64,000 nucleotides of DNA from Streptomyces pluripotens (GTDB lineage: Bacteria > Actinomycetota > Actinomycetes > Streptomycetales > Streptomycetaceae), in the NCBI RefSeq assembly GCF_000802245.2, contig NZ_CP021080.1, positions 5,146,001 through 5,210,000 of the forward strand. The letters are read 5' to 3'. This document shows, in pieces, positions 49,507-56,979 of this stretch. A program made the translations under genes and the position numbers. Below the pieces are notes generated by a model. That model did no database searches. It saw only the letters and a list, made by a program, of their open reading frames with translations, and was not told the DNA's origin. How positions within the stretch are numbered: the stretch's first letter is position 1; every line of letters starts with the position of its first letter.

Positions 49507-49512
49507 TACGCT
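49507..49512 (+). promoter_or_regulatory. -10 element of leaderless DUF3817 promoter
   Basis: TACGCT ends seven bases before the ATG at 49520. Confidence 0.45.
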
Positions 49513-49519
49513 CGACGTC

Positions 49520-49858
49520 ATGAAGAAGAGCGTGCTGACCCGCTACCGCGTCATGGCCTACACCACCGGTGTCCTGCTGGTGCTGCTGTGCCTGAGCATG
49601 ATCGCGAAGTACGGGCTGGACGTGGACGGTGCCGCCGACTTCACCCGGGTCGTCGCCATCGCCCATGGCTGGCTGTACGTCGTCTACCTGATTTTCGCCT
49701 TCGACCTGGGGTCCAAGGCGAAGTGGCCGGTCGGCAAGCAGCTGTGGGTGCTGCTCGCCGGGACGATTCCCACGGCCGCCTTCTTCGTCGAACGCAGGAT
49801 CAGCCACGAGCTGGAGGCCGAGGCCGCCGACCGGGCCCCGGCCGTCGCCGAGGCGTAG
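49520..49858 (+). CDS. DUF3817 family membrane protein, second copy
   Basis: A 112-aa protein with three hydrophobic segments and the pattern HGWLYVVYLIFAFDLG, then IPTAAFFVERRI, close to the paralog at 43914. Function unknown. No Shine-Dalgarno sequence; probably leaderless. It is followed by a 9-bp hairpin. Confidence 0.83.
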   Translation: MKKSVLTRYRVMAYTTGVLLVLLCLSMIAKYGLDVDGAADFTRVVAIAHGWLYVVYLIFAFDLGSKAKWPVGKQLWVLLAGTIPTAAFFVERRISHELEAEAADRAPAVAEA

Positions 49859-49865
49859 GGTTCAT

Positions 49866-49889
49866 CCGCCGTACGAGGGTGTACGGCGG
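49866..49889. terminator. Terminator after DUF3817 gene
   Basis: CCGCCGTAC (49866-49874) and GTACGGCGG (49881-49889), perfect 9-bp stem with a 6-base loop. Confidence 0.75.
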
Positions 49890-49901
49890 CCAGCCATCGA
49901 C

Positions 49902-49926
49902 ATTTACTAGGACGTCCAAGTAAATT
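49902..49926 (+). promoter_or_regulatory. icmA promoter: 24-bp palindrome over the -10 box
   Basis: ATTTACTAGGAC (49902-49913) faces GTCCAAGTAAAT (49914-49925), one mismatch pair in 24 bases. TAAATT (49921-49926) fits a -10 box and ends seven bases before the icmA ATG; there is no ribosome site. A repressor bound here would block the promoter directly. Confidence 0.75.
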
Positions 49927-49933
49927 TGCTGGT

Positions 49934-51634
49934 ATGGACGCTCACGCCATCGAGGAAGGCCGCCGACGCTGGCAGGCCCGCTACGACGCCGCGCGCAAGC
50001 GCGACGCAGACTTCAGCACGCTCTCCGGTGACCCCGTGGAGCCGGTGTACGGGCCCCGGTCGGGGGACACGTACGAGGGATTCGAGCGGATCGGCTGGCC
50101 GGGGGAGTACCCCTTCACGCGTGGCCTCCATCCGACCGGCTACCGCGGGCGCACCTGGACGATCCGGCAGTTCGCCGGGTTCGGCAACGCCGAGCAGACC
50201 AACGAGCGGTACAAGATGATCCTCGCCGCCGGCGGCGGGGGTCTGTCCGTCGCCTTCGACATGCCGACGCTGATGGGCCGCGATTCCGACGATCCGCGCT
50301 CGCTCGGCGAGGTCGGGCACTGCGGGGTGGCCATCGACTCGGCGGCCGACATGGAGGTCCTGTTCAAGGACATCCCGCTCGGCGACGTCACCACCTCCAT
50401 GACGATCAGCGGGCCCGCCGTGCCCGTCTTCTGCATGTACCTGGTCGCCGCCGAGCGTCAGGGCGTGGACCCGTCGGTCCTCAACGGCACGCTCCAGACC
50501 GACATCTTCAAGGAGTACATCGCGCAGAAGGAGTGGCTCTTCCAGCCCGAGCCGCACCTGCGCCTGATCGGTGATCTGATGGAGCACTGCGCGGCCGGCA
50601 TTCCCGCCTACAAGCCGCTGTCCGTCTCCGGGTACCACATCCGCGAGGCCGGGGCCACGGCCGCACAGGAGCTGGCGTACACGCTCGCCGACGGCTTCGG
50701 GTACGTCGAGCTCGGGCTCAGCCGCGGGCTGGACGTTGACGTCTTCGCGCCCGGTCTCTCCTTCTTCTTCGACGCGCACGTCGACTTCTTCGAGGAGATC
50801 GCCAAGTTTCGTGCCGCGCGCCGGATCTGGGCCCGCTGGATGCGGGACGTGTACGGCGCGAAGAGCGAGAAGGCGCAGTGGCTGCGCTTCCACACGCAGA
50901 CCGCCGGGGTCTCGCTGACGGCCCAGCAGCCCTACAACAACGTGGTGCGGACGGCCGTGGAGGCGCTCGCCGCCGTGCTCGGCGGCACCAACTCCCTGCA
51001 CACCAACGCCCTGGACGAGACCCTCGCCCTGCCCAGCGAGCAGGCCGCCGAGATCGCGCTGCGCACCCAGCAGGTGCTGATGGAGGAGACCGGGGTCGCC
51101 AACGTGGCCGACCCGCTGGGCGGATCCTGGTACATCGAGCAACTGACGGACCGGATCGAGGCCGACGCGGAGAAGATCTTCGAGCAGATAAAGGAGCGGG
51201 GCCTGCGGGCGCACCCGGACGGGCGGCACCCGATCGGACCGATCACCTCCGGCATCCTGCGCGGGATCGAGGACGGCTGGTTCACCGGCGAGATCGCCGA
51301 GTCCGCGTTCCGGTACCAGCAGTCCTTGGAGAAGGGCGACAAGAGGGTCGTGGGCGTCAACGTCCACACCGGCTCCGTCACCGGCGACCTGGAGATCCTT
51401 CGGGTCAGCCACGAGGTGGAGCGGGAGCAGGTGCGGGTTCTCGCCGGGCGGAAGTCGGTGCGGGACGAGGCGGCGGTGCGGCGCGGGCTCGACGCGATGC
51501 TCCAGGCCGCGCGCTCCGGCGCCAACATGATCGAGCCGATGCTGGACGCCGTGCGGGCGGAGGCGACCCTGGGCGAGATCTGCGGGGTACTGCGGGACGA
51601 GTGGGGGGTGTACACGGAACCTGCGGGTTTCTGA
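49934..51634 (+). CDS. icmA: Isobutyryl-CoA mutase large subunit IcmA
   Basis: A 566-aa subunit of the adenosylcobalamin-dependent mutase that interconverts isobutyryl-CoA and n-butyryl-CoA. The substrate-determining residues of the family are Phe80 (in WTIRQFAGF; Tyr in methylmalonyl-CoA mutase) and Gln198 (in EYIAQKEW; Arg in methylmalonyl-CoA mutase), which identify ICM. The 566-residue length matches IcmA. The B12-binding small subunit IcmB is not in this window. Probably leaderless. The helper genes meaB, mce and the adenosyltransferase are in the same window but not adjacent. Confidence 0.95.
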   Translation: MDAHAIEEGRRRWQARYDAARKRDADFSTLSGDPVEPVYGPRSGDTYEGFERIGWPGEYPFTRGLHPTGYRGRTWTIRQFAGFGNAEQTNERYKMILAAGGGGLSVAFDMPTLMGRDSDDPRSLGEVGHCGVAIDSAADMEVLFKDIPLGDVTTSMTISGPAVPVFCMYLVAAERQGVDPSVLNGTLQTDIFKEYIAQKEWLFQPEPHLRLIGDLMEHCAAGIPAYKPLSVSGYHIREAGATAAQELAYTLADGFGYVELGLSRGLDVDVFAPGLSFFFDAHVDFFEEIAKFRAARRIWARWMRDVYGAKSEKAQWLRFHTQTAGVSLTAQQPYNNVVRTAVEALAAVLGGTNSLHTNALDETLALPSEQAAEIALRTQQVLMEETGVANVADPLGGSWYIEQLTDRIEADAEKIFEQIKERGLRAHPDGRHPIGPITSGILRGIEDGWFTGEIAESAFRYQQSLEKGDKRVVGVNVHTGSVTGDLEILRVSHEVEREQVRVLAGRKSVRDEAAVRRGLDAMLQAARSGANMIEPMLDAVRAEATLGEICGVLRDEWGVYTEPAGF

Positions 51635-51710
51635 CAGACAGCCCACTGACGCGCTGCCCGCCTGTCCGATGGCTCGGCGGGCAGCGAGCAGCGCCGGCCG
51701 CCCCGGGTCC

Positions 51711-52340
51711 CTAGACGTCCCGGGCCGTGGCTCCGGTCAAGCCCAGTAACAGGACCCGGGTGAGGTCGCTGACCCATTCCTCGTCCGCCGGTTTGCCGCT
51801 GACCAGGGTGCGGTGGACCACCGCACCCGCCACCATGTCGAAGATCAGGTCCACCGTGCGGGCCGACTCGGCGGGGTCCGGCTCCGGCGGGAGTTCGCCG
51901 CGGCGCTGGGCGCGGGCGCGGCCTTCTAGGACCAGGCCCATCTGGCGGTCCACGATGGACGCGCGGATGCGTTCGCGCAGGGCGCCGTCGCGGGTCGACT
52001 CCGCGACCACCGCCATCAGCCCGCTCCGTGCCTCCGGGCGGTCCAGGATGGCTGCGAACTGCAGGACCACATCCTCGATGTCGGCCGCCAGGCTGCCGCG
52101 GTCGGGAAGCACGAGTTCGTCGAACAACTCCGCCACGGCGTCCACGACCAGTTCGTTCTTGCTGGCCCAGCGGCGGTAGAGCGTCGTCTTCGCCACTCCG
52201 GCCCGCATCGCCACGTCCCCCAGGGTCAGCTTGGACCAGCCCAGCTCCACCAGCGCCTGACGCGTGGCCGCCAGGATCGCGGCGTCCGCGGCGACGCTGC
52301 GCGGGCGCCCGGTACGGCTTGCGGGAGTGCGGCTCTGCAT
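51711..52340 (-). CDS. TetR-family regulator
   Basis: A 209-aa repressor: LTLGDVAMRAGVAKTTLYRRWASKNEL is the HTH (in part AGVAKTTLYRRWASK). The ligand domain is helical, ending LLLGLTGATARDV. The ATG at 52340 sits six bases after TATGGT, so it is probably leaderless; an in-frame GTG at 52388 is unsupported. It converges with icmA and is the nearest TetR gene to the icmA palindrome. Confidence 0.87.
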   Translation of the reverse strand: MQSRTPASRTGRPRSVAADAAILAATRQALVELGWSKLTLGDVAMRAGVAKTTLYRRWASKNELVVDAVAELFDELVLPDRGSLAADIEDVVLQFAAILDRPEARSGLMAVVAESTRDGALRERIRASIVDRQMGLVLEGRARAQRRGELPPEPDPAESARTVDLIFDMVAGAVVHRTLVSGKPADEEWVSDLTRVLLLGLTGATARDV

Positions 52341-52346
52341 TCCCTG

Positions 52347-52352
52347 ACCATA
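52347..52352 (-). promoter_or_regulatory. -10 element of leaderless tetR promoter
   Basis: TATGGT on the minus strand, six bases before the ATG. Just upstream lies TAACTGGCCGGTAA (52351-52364), a TTAC/GTAA-like inverted motif. Confidence 0.4.
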
Positions 52353-52552
52353 ACTGGCCGGTAACCGCGCCGTCGTGAGGGAGATCACCGGGGGGTGGTG
52401 TCGCGGGGCGCCCCCATGGCATTACGCTACGAGTCGTAGCGAAAGCGCGTGGCGAGCGCACGCGGGCGGCGACCACGGTGTGGGGTGGGGACCCGGCACT
52501 GCCGATCACCATGCTTTTTCATTCAGGTGCGAGAACGGGGGAGGATAGACGC

Positions 52553-53524
52553 ATGCAGCCACGGAACATGTCCATGAGCGGCGTCGTCGACCTCGCCGCG
52601 GTGAAGGCGGCCCAGGAGGCCAAGGCCAAGGCCGAGCAGACGCGCGCCGAAGCCGCCCGGCAGGGCGGTGCGGGGGCCGTCTCCCCGACCGATCTAGTTA
52701 TCGACGTCGATGAGGCCGGATTCGAGCCTGATGTCCTGCAGCGCTCCGCCGAAGTCCCCGTCGTCATCGACTTCTGGGCCGAATGGTGCCAGCCCTGCAA
52801 GCAGCTGAGCCCGGTCCTGGAGCGGCTGGCCGTCGAGTACAACGGGCGCTTCCTCCTCGCGAAGGTCGACGTCGACGCCAACCAGATGCTGATGCAGCAG
52901 TTCGGGGTGCAGGGCATCCCGGCCGTGTTCGCCGTCGTCGCGGGCCAGGCGCTGCCGCTGTTCCAGGGGGTGGCCGGCGAAGAGCAGATCCGGCAGACCC
53001 TGGACCAGTTGGTGCAGGTCGCCGAGGAGCGGTTCGGCCTGACCGGCCTGACCGTCGATCCGGACGCCGAGCCGGGCGGTGGCGCCACCGCTCCGGTATC
53101 CGCGGGACCGTACGACGCGACGTTGAACGCCGCCGCGCAGGCCCTGGACGCGGGCGATCTGGGCGGTGCCATCCAGGCTTACCAGAACGTGCTGGCTGAG
53201 GACCCCGGCCATCCCGAGGCCAAACTCGGTCTGGCCCAGGCTGAATTGCTGCAGCGGGTGCAGGGTATGGATCCGCAGCGGGTGCGGCAGGAGGCGGCCG
53301 AGAAGCCGGCCGACGTCGAGGCACAAATCCGGGCCGCCGACCTGGATCTGGTGGGAGGTCACGTCGAGGACGCCCTCGGGAGGCTGATCGAGACCGTGCG
53401 GCGCACGGCGGGTGACGATCGGGATGCGATCCGCCGTCGCCTGCTGGAGCTGTTCGAGGTCGTGGGTCCCGAGGATCCGCGAGTGGTCGGGGCGCGCCGG
53501 GCGTTGGCGCGGGCGCTGTTCTGA
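52553..53524 (+). CDS. Thioredoxin-domain protein with TPR-like C-terminus (CnoX/YbbN type)
   Basis: A 323-aa cytosolic protein. An Ala/Lys/Glu-rich N-terminal helix (about residues 12-37) precedes a thioredoxin domain (about 48-155) with the active site WCQPC (Cys79, Cys82) and cis-Pro in GIPAVFAVV. The C-terminal 150 residues form helical TPR-like repeats (AAAQALDAGDLGGAIQAYQNVL, in part DLGGAIQAYQNVLAEDP). Related proteins are holdase chaperones that protect partners by mixed disulfides; unlike E. coli YbbN, both active-site Cys are kept, so it may also be a reductase. GGGGGAGGA precedes the ATG. Confidence 0.9.
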   Translation: MQPRNMSMSGVVDLAAVKAAQEAKAKAEQTRAEAARQGGAGAVSPTDLVIDVDEAGFEPDVLQRSAEVPVVIDFWAEWCQPCKQLSPVLERLAVEYNGRFLLAKVDVDANQMLMQQFGVQGIPAVFAVVAGQALPLFQGVAGEEQIRQTLDQLVQVAEERFGLTGLTVDPDAEPGGGATAPVSAGPYDATLNAAAQALDAGDLGGAIQAYQNVLAEDPGHPEAKLGLAQAELLQRVQGMDPQRVRQEAAEKPADVEAQIRAADLDLVGGHVEDALGRLIETVRRTAGDDRDAIRRRLLELFEVVGPEDPRVVGARRALARALF

Positions 53525-53566
53525 CCGGTAGCCGAACGTCACGGTTGGTGACGCCAGGGTGAAAAA

Positions 53567-53591
53567 CCCGTCGGCGAGGCGCCGAGACGGG
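53567..53591. terminator. Terminator after thioredoxin-domain gene
   Basis: CCCGTCGGCG pairs with CGCC and GACGGG across a two-base bulge, 43 bases after the stop. Confidence 0.6.
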
Positions 53592-53714
53592 CTCCGCTTT
53601 ACCAAAACTTGGTAATCGCGGCCGCTGTTACTCGGAGTAAATCGTAGCCGTTGGTCTGTCTGGTTTGATCCGGGGATCAACGGCTTTGCTCTGCCCTTGG
53701 ATGCCACCGAGTGT

Positions 53715-53739
53715 CGCGCCCCGGCATTGCCGGGGCGCG
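53715..53739. terminator. Strong GC hairpin
   Basis: CGCGCCCCGGC and GCCGGGGCGCG, perfect 11-bp stem with an ATT loop. Confidence 0.65.
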
Positions 53740-54147
53740 CCGTGGTTATCCGGCCGTTACTAGTGAGTAACGAACCCCCTTGTGCGGGCGGCGAGAATGC
53801 ACCACGATCGGCGACGCTCGGTCCATTCCCCTACCCCGGCACCCGGTCGGGCCACAGGGGAATCTGGGTCCCCACCGAGCAGAGCCGGCGGCAGTGGCGC
53901 GGGCTCTTGGACAGGGGGGTCTTCGCTGACCGGCGAAGCCTGTCCGACACGGTCGTGTGTGACGCCTGTCAGGCACGACCAGTGGTTGTCGCTCGGGGGT
54001 GATCGCCGGTGGTTCGGGCGCGGTTCGCGTCGCCGAGCGCGGGCGCTCTCCTTCCCGAGGACGTAGCACTTCTCCCATCCCTGTCCGGCCGAGCCGCCGA
54101 TTGGGGCGAGTCCGGGCCAGGAGATGTACGTCCGAGAAGGAGGAAAT

Positions 54148-54780
54148 ATGGAGTCCCAGGTGCGTGGCGGGACCAGATGGAAGCGGTTCGCTGTGGTCAT
54201 GGTGCCCAGCGTGGCCGCCACGGCGTGCATAGGTGTGGCTCTCGCGCAGGGTGCCCTCGCCGCGTCGTTCAGCGTGTCGGGGCAGATGTTCAAGGTCACG
54301 GCCTCCCGGCTGGAGGGCCACGACTTCGTCCAGTACGGGGCGATCGACACCGGCTATGACATGAAGGGCGGCAAGGCGGCTCACGCCGTCGCCGTGTCCG
54401 GTTTCAAGACCGCGGACATCACGAACATGTGCCAGTCCGTGGTCACGCCGGACCTCCCCCTGGTCGGCACGGTCACGTTGACCCTGACCGCCGGCAAGGA
54501 CAAGCCGGTGCACGCCGACAACATCTACATCGACGTCAACGACCTCGATGCCGACGCCACGTTCAGCCAGATCGACATCGGCGTCGCGGCGGGCCAGACC
54601 AAGAAGGGGATCCACGCGGGTGACGCCGCCAACCCCTTCGGGTTCGCCCAACAGGCCGACAAGGCGGTGCTGACCGACGTGAGCCAGCACGCATGGGCGA
54701 CCACGGCGGCCACCTTCCAGCTCAGCGGCCTCCACATGGGGCTGTCGTCGGGTGCCCACGAGTGCCAGGTCACTCACTGA
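54148..54780 (+). CDS. DUF6230 family exported protein
   Basis: A 210-aa protein with a long basic N-terminus, a hydrophobic stretch (about residues 15-38, ending ALAQGALAAS) as signal peptide or anchor, and a beta-rich DUF6230 domain with two Cys residues (NMCQSV and HECQVT) that could form a disulfide. AAGGAGG lies five bases before the ATG, one of the best ribosome sites in the window, suggesting high expression. Function unknown; homologues have been labelled cholesterol esterase without evidence I know of. It is paired with a DUF6114 gene. Confidence 0.83.
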   Translation: MESQVRGGTRWKRFAVVMVPSVAATACIGVALAQGALAASFSVSGQMFKVTASRLEGHDFVQYGAIDTGYDMKGGKAAHAVAVSGFKTADITNMCQSVVTPDLPLVGTVTLTLTAGKDKPVHADNIYIDVNDLDADATFSQIDIGVAAGQTKKGIHAGDAANPFGFAQQADKAVLTDVSQHAWATTAATFQLSGLHMGLSSGAHECQVTH

Positions 54781-54905
54781 GTACTCGGTGACGGGCGGGG
54801 AGCCGACGGACTCCCCGCCCGTTCCGCCCACCCGCGTCTTCACGCACCACCCATGTCTCCGTCGTAGTGCCACCCACCACAGCAAGCCGCACCAGGGAGC
54901 TTTCC

Positions 54906-55460
54906 ATGAGCGCCGAGACTCCTGCCGCACCCGGCCCGTTCACCCGCCGGAGGTTGCAGTTCCGCGCCTGGCGGGGCACCCGGCCGTTCTGGGCCGGCCT
55001 ACTCGTTCTGCTCGCCGGCTTTCCGATCATCTACTTCCCGTACTACCACCTCAGGCTCGGACATCTGACCCTTGCGATGTCCACCACTGCGGGAGCCGGG
55101 TCCCTGATCATCGGTGTGCTGCTCTTCGTCCTGGGCATCAGCCTCTGGTTCCAGAAGCATGTGAGGACGTTCGCGGGAGTCGCCGCGATCCTGCTCGCGC
55201 TGGTGTCCATCCCCGTCTCCAACCTCGGCGGTTTCATTATCGGCTTTGTGCTCGCGCTCATCGGCGGTGCGATGGCGGTCGCATGGGCGCCCGGCGTGCC
55301 CGCCCAGCCGGAGCCCGCGACCGAAGCCACCCCGGGCGAGGAGCCCGCGCCCGAAGCCGTACCGCTGCCGCACCAGGCGGCGGAAGGGGCGGACGAGTCG
55401 AACGACCTGTCAGGAACGAACCCGGCCAACGGGGCGAACGGGAGGCACAGTGCCGGCTGA
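54906..55460 (+). CDS. DUF6114 family membrane protein
   Basis: A 184-aa protein with four hydrophobic segments (about residues 28-48, 55-80, 90-108 and 112-135) and a Pro/Glu-rich cytosolic or external tail of about 50 residues. The family occurs next to DUF6230 genes in streptomycetes. Start: ATG with GGGAGC upstream. The stop overlaps the start of the next gene, so at least these two are coupled. Function unknown. Confidence 0.83.
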   Translation: MSAETPAAPGPFTRRRLQFRAWRGTRPFWAGLLVLLAGFPIIYFPYYHLRLGHLTLAMSTTAGAGSLIIGVLLFVLGISLWFQKHVRTFAGVAAILLALVSIPVSNLGGFIIGFVLALIGGAMAVAWAPGVPAQPEPATEATPGEEPAPEAVPLPHQAAEGADESNDLSGTNPANGANGRHSAG

Positions 55461-56877
55461 CGAGGTGACGTGCGAGGCCGATACGGACGGGTCCCGTGCG
55501 AGGACCGGGCCACGCCACGCGGCTCCCCGAAAGCCGCTGTTCAACGGGTTCCACATGCCGGGCGGCAAAGCGATAGCGTCCGTGGCGATGCCGACCGCGG
55601 TGATCGTGGGCCTCGGCTTCACATCGTCGCTCGCCCTCGCTGATAACGGCGGCGACCGGTCTCCGTCGACGACGTCCAAGAATCAGATGGCCGACGAGTA
55701 CAACAACTGCGTCAACACGCTCGACGGCACTGACGGCTCCTCGCCCGCGCCGTCCCCGTCTGCTTCTTCTGGCACCAAGCCCGTGGACACCGCCACGACC
55801 AGGCCTCCGGCGACGGCCGGAGCGAAGGACACCGAAACCGCCGAGACCGCCAAGGACACGGGCAAGGCCTCCTCGCCGGATCCGGGTCGTCCCGGTGGCA
55901 AGGCCGCCCCCGCGCCGACGGCGACCGCAGGCTCCTCCGGCGCGGGCTCCGGTTCGTCGGGTTCGGGCTCCGCCGATACCACGGCGACCCCCACCCCCAC
56001 CCCGTCCGCGTCCCACAGCAGCGACGGCGGGAACCTGTTGCAGACCATCGGCGACGCACTCGGCAGCCTCCTCACCGGCGGTGACAGGCACTCCGACACG
56101 GCCGCCACCACCCCGACGCCGTCCGCGTCCCCGTCGGCCGGTGCGGCCGAGGGCCCGACCCCGGACCTCGTTGCCAAGGCCGGCACGTCCACGCCGTCCG
56201 CAGCGTCCGCGTCGCCGTCCGGCTCCCGAGCCGCCGGCACCGCTGGGAGCACCACCGCCCAGGCCGGCAAGACGGCCACGGACACCGGCAAGAACACCCC
56301 CAGCAAGGTGTCCAGCAAGGCCGCGGACACCGTCAGCGTGGCCCAGCCGGTCACCCAGAGCCCTTCCGCCAGCGCGTCCGCTTCGCCGTCCGCCTCCCCG
56401 TCCGACTGCCCGATCGCCACGGACGACGTCAGCGGCGTCGACAACAAGGTGGCGGTGGCGGACGACCCTTGGTACCTCAACGCCAGCTCGCTGCTGCTCA
56501 AGGGCGCCGACTACCAGGGCATCGTCGAGGTCAAGACGGCGAACGGCACGAAGAAGAGGGTGCTGAAGTACGTCATCTCCGGCGGCACGGACATCGGAGA
56601 CCTGCACCAGACGGTGCAGGACAAGCAGGTGAACAAGACCTACCACGTGCAGGCCGCCAAGGGCTCGACGTCCACCATCCGCGATGGTGACACCGTGATG
56701 TACACCGAGAGCATCTCGGGCAACCTGTTCGGTCTGATCCCGGTGACCTTCAGCCCCGACAGCCCGCCCCCGCTGAACATCCCGCTGATCTACTTCACCC
56801 ACGTCAAGGTGGTCCAGGCAGCCCAGTTCGGCGGCACCCTGCACATACCCGGCATGCACGTGTACACGACCGACTGA
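55450..56877 (+). CDS. Large exported protein with Ser/Thr/Pro/Ala-rich stalk and C-terminal domain
   Basis: A 475-aa protein. The N-terminal hydrophobic stretch (about residues 42-64, MPTAVIVGLGFTSSLALAD) looks like a signal peptide or anchor after a 40-residue cytosolic start. Residues about 95-315 are a low-complexity Ser/Thr/Pro/Ala stalk. The C-terminal 155 residues are a folded beta-rich domain (VDDPWYLNASSLLL-like start, ending GMHVYTTD). The GTG at 55450 lies inside the end of the DUF6114 gene, after GGGAGG. No family is recognised for the C-terminal domain. Confidence 0.8.
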   Translation: MPADEVTCEADTDGSRARTGPRHAAPRKPLFNGFHMPGGKAIASVAMPTAVIVGLGFTSSLALADNGGDRSPSTTSKNQMADEYNNCVNTLDGTDGSSPAPSPSASSGTKPVDTATTRPPATAGAKDTETAETAKDTGKASSPDPGRPGGKAAPAPTATAGSSGAGSGSSGSGSADTTATPTPTPSASHSSDGGNLLQTIGDALGSLLTGGDRHSDTAATTPTPSASPSAGAAEGPTPDLVAKAGTSTPSAASASPSGSRAAGTAGSTTAQAGKTATDTGKNTPSKVSSKAADTVSVAQPVTQSPSASASASPSASPSDCPIATDDVSGVDNKVAVADDPWYLNASSLLLKGADYQGIVEVKTANGTKKRVLKYVISGGTDIGDLHQTVQDKQVNKTYHVQAAKGSTSTIRDGDTVMYTESISGNLFGLIPVTFSPDSPPPLNIPLIYFTHVKVVQAAQFGGTLHIPGMHVYTTD

Positions 56878-56914
56878 GCGGTCGCACAAGGCCCGTTCGG
56901 GAGCCGCACACCGC

Positions 56915-56952
56915 TGAAGGGCACTTCCCCGTCACAGAGGAGGTGCCCTTCA
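56915..56952. terminator. Convergent terminator
   Basis: TGAAGGGCAC (56915-56924) and GTGCCCTTCA (56943-56952) form a 10-bp stem, extended by TCC/GGA inside, between the exported-protein gene and pyk. Confidence 0.85.
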
Positions 56953-56979
56953 CGCGTTCGGTGCTCTCGCGGGGCTCGG

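Larger units (their letters stand above)
53537..53771. repeat. Cluster of seven palindromes
   Basis: In order: CGTCAC-5-GTGACG (53537-53553); CCCGTCGGCG-3-CGCC-GA-GACGGG (53567-53591); TTACCAA-3-TTGGTAA (53599-53615); TTACTC-1-GAGTAA (53628-53640); TTGATCC-2-GGATCAA (53665-53680); CGCGCCCCGGC-3-GCCGGGGCGCG (53715-53739); GTTACT-4-AGTAAC (53756-53771). Two look like terminators; three share a TTAC/GTAA end. Confidence 0.75.
53525..54147. other. Long intergenic region with a cluster of palindromes
   Basis: About 620 bases without a convincing gene; a plus-strand frame at 53697-54002 has no ribosome site or family resemblance. The first 250 bases hold seven short inverted repeats (53537-53771, listed separately). 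From 53780 to 54130 I see only GC-rich sequence, presumably carrying the promoter of the DUF6230 operon. Confidence 0.6.

Noticed and set aside
53697..54002. Plus-strand frame in the gap before the DUF6230 gene
   Set aside because: It has no ribosome site, begins inside a terminator-like hairpin and shows no family resemblance.
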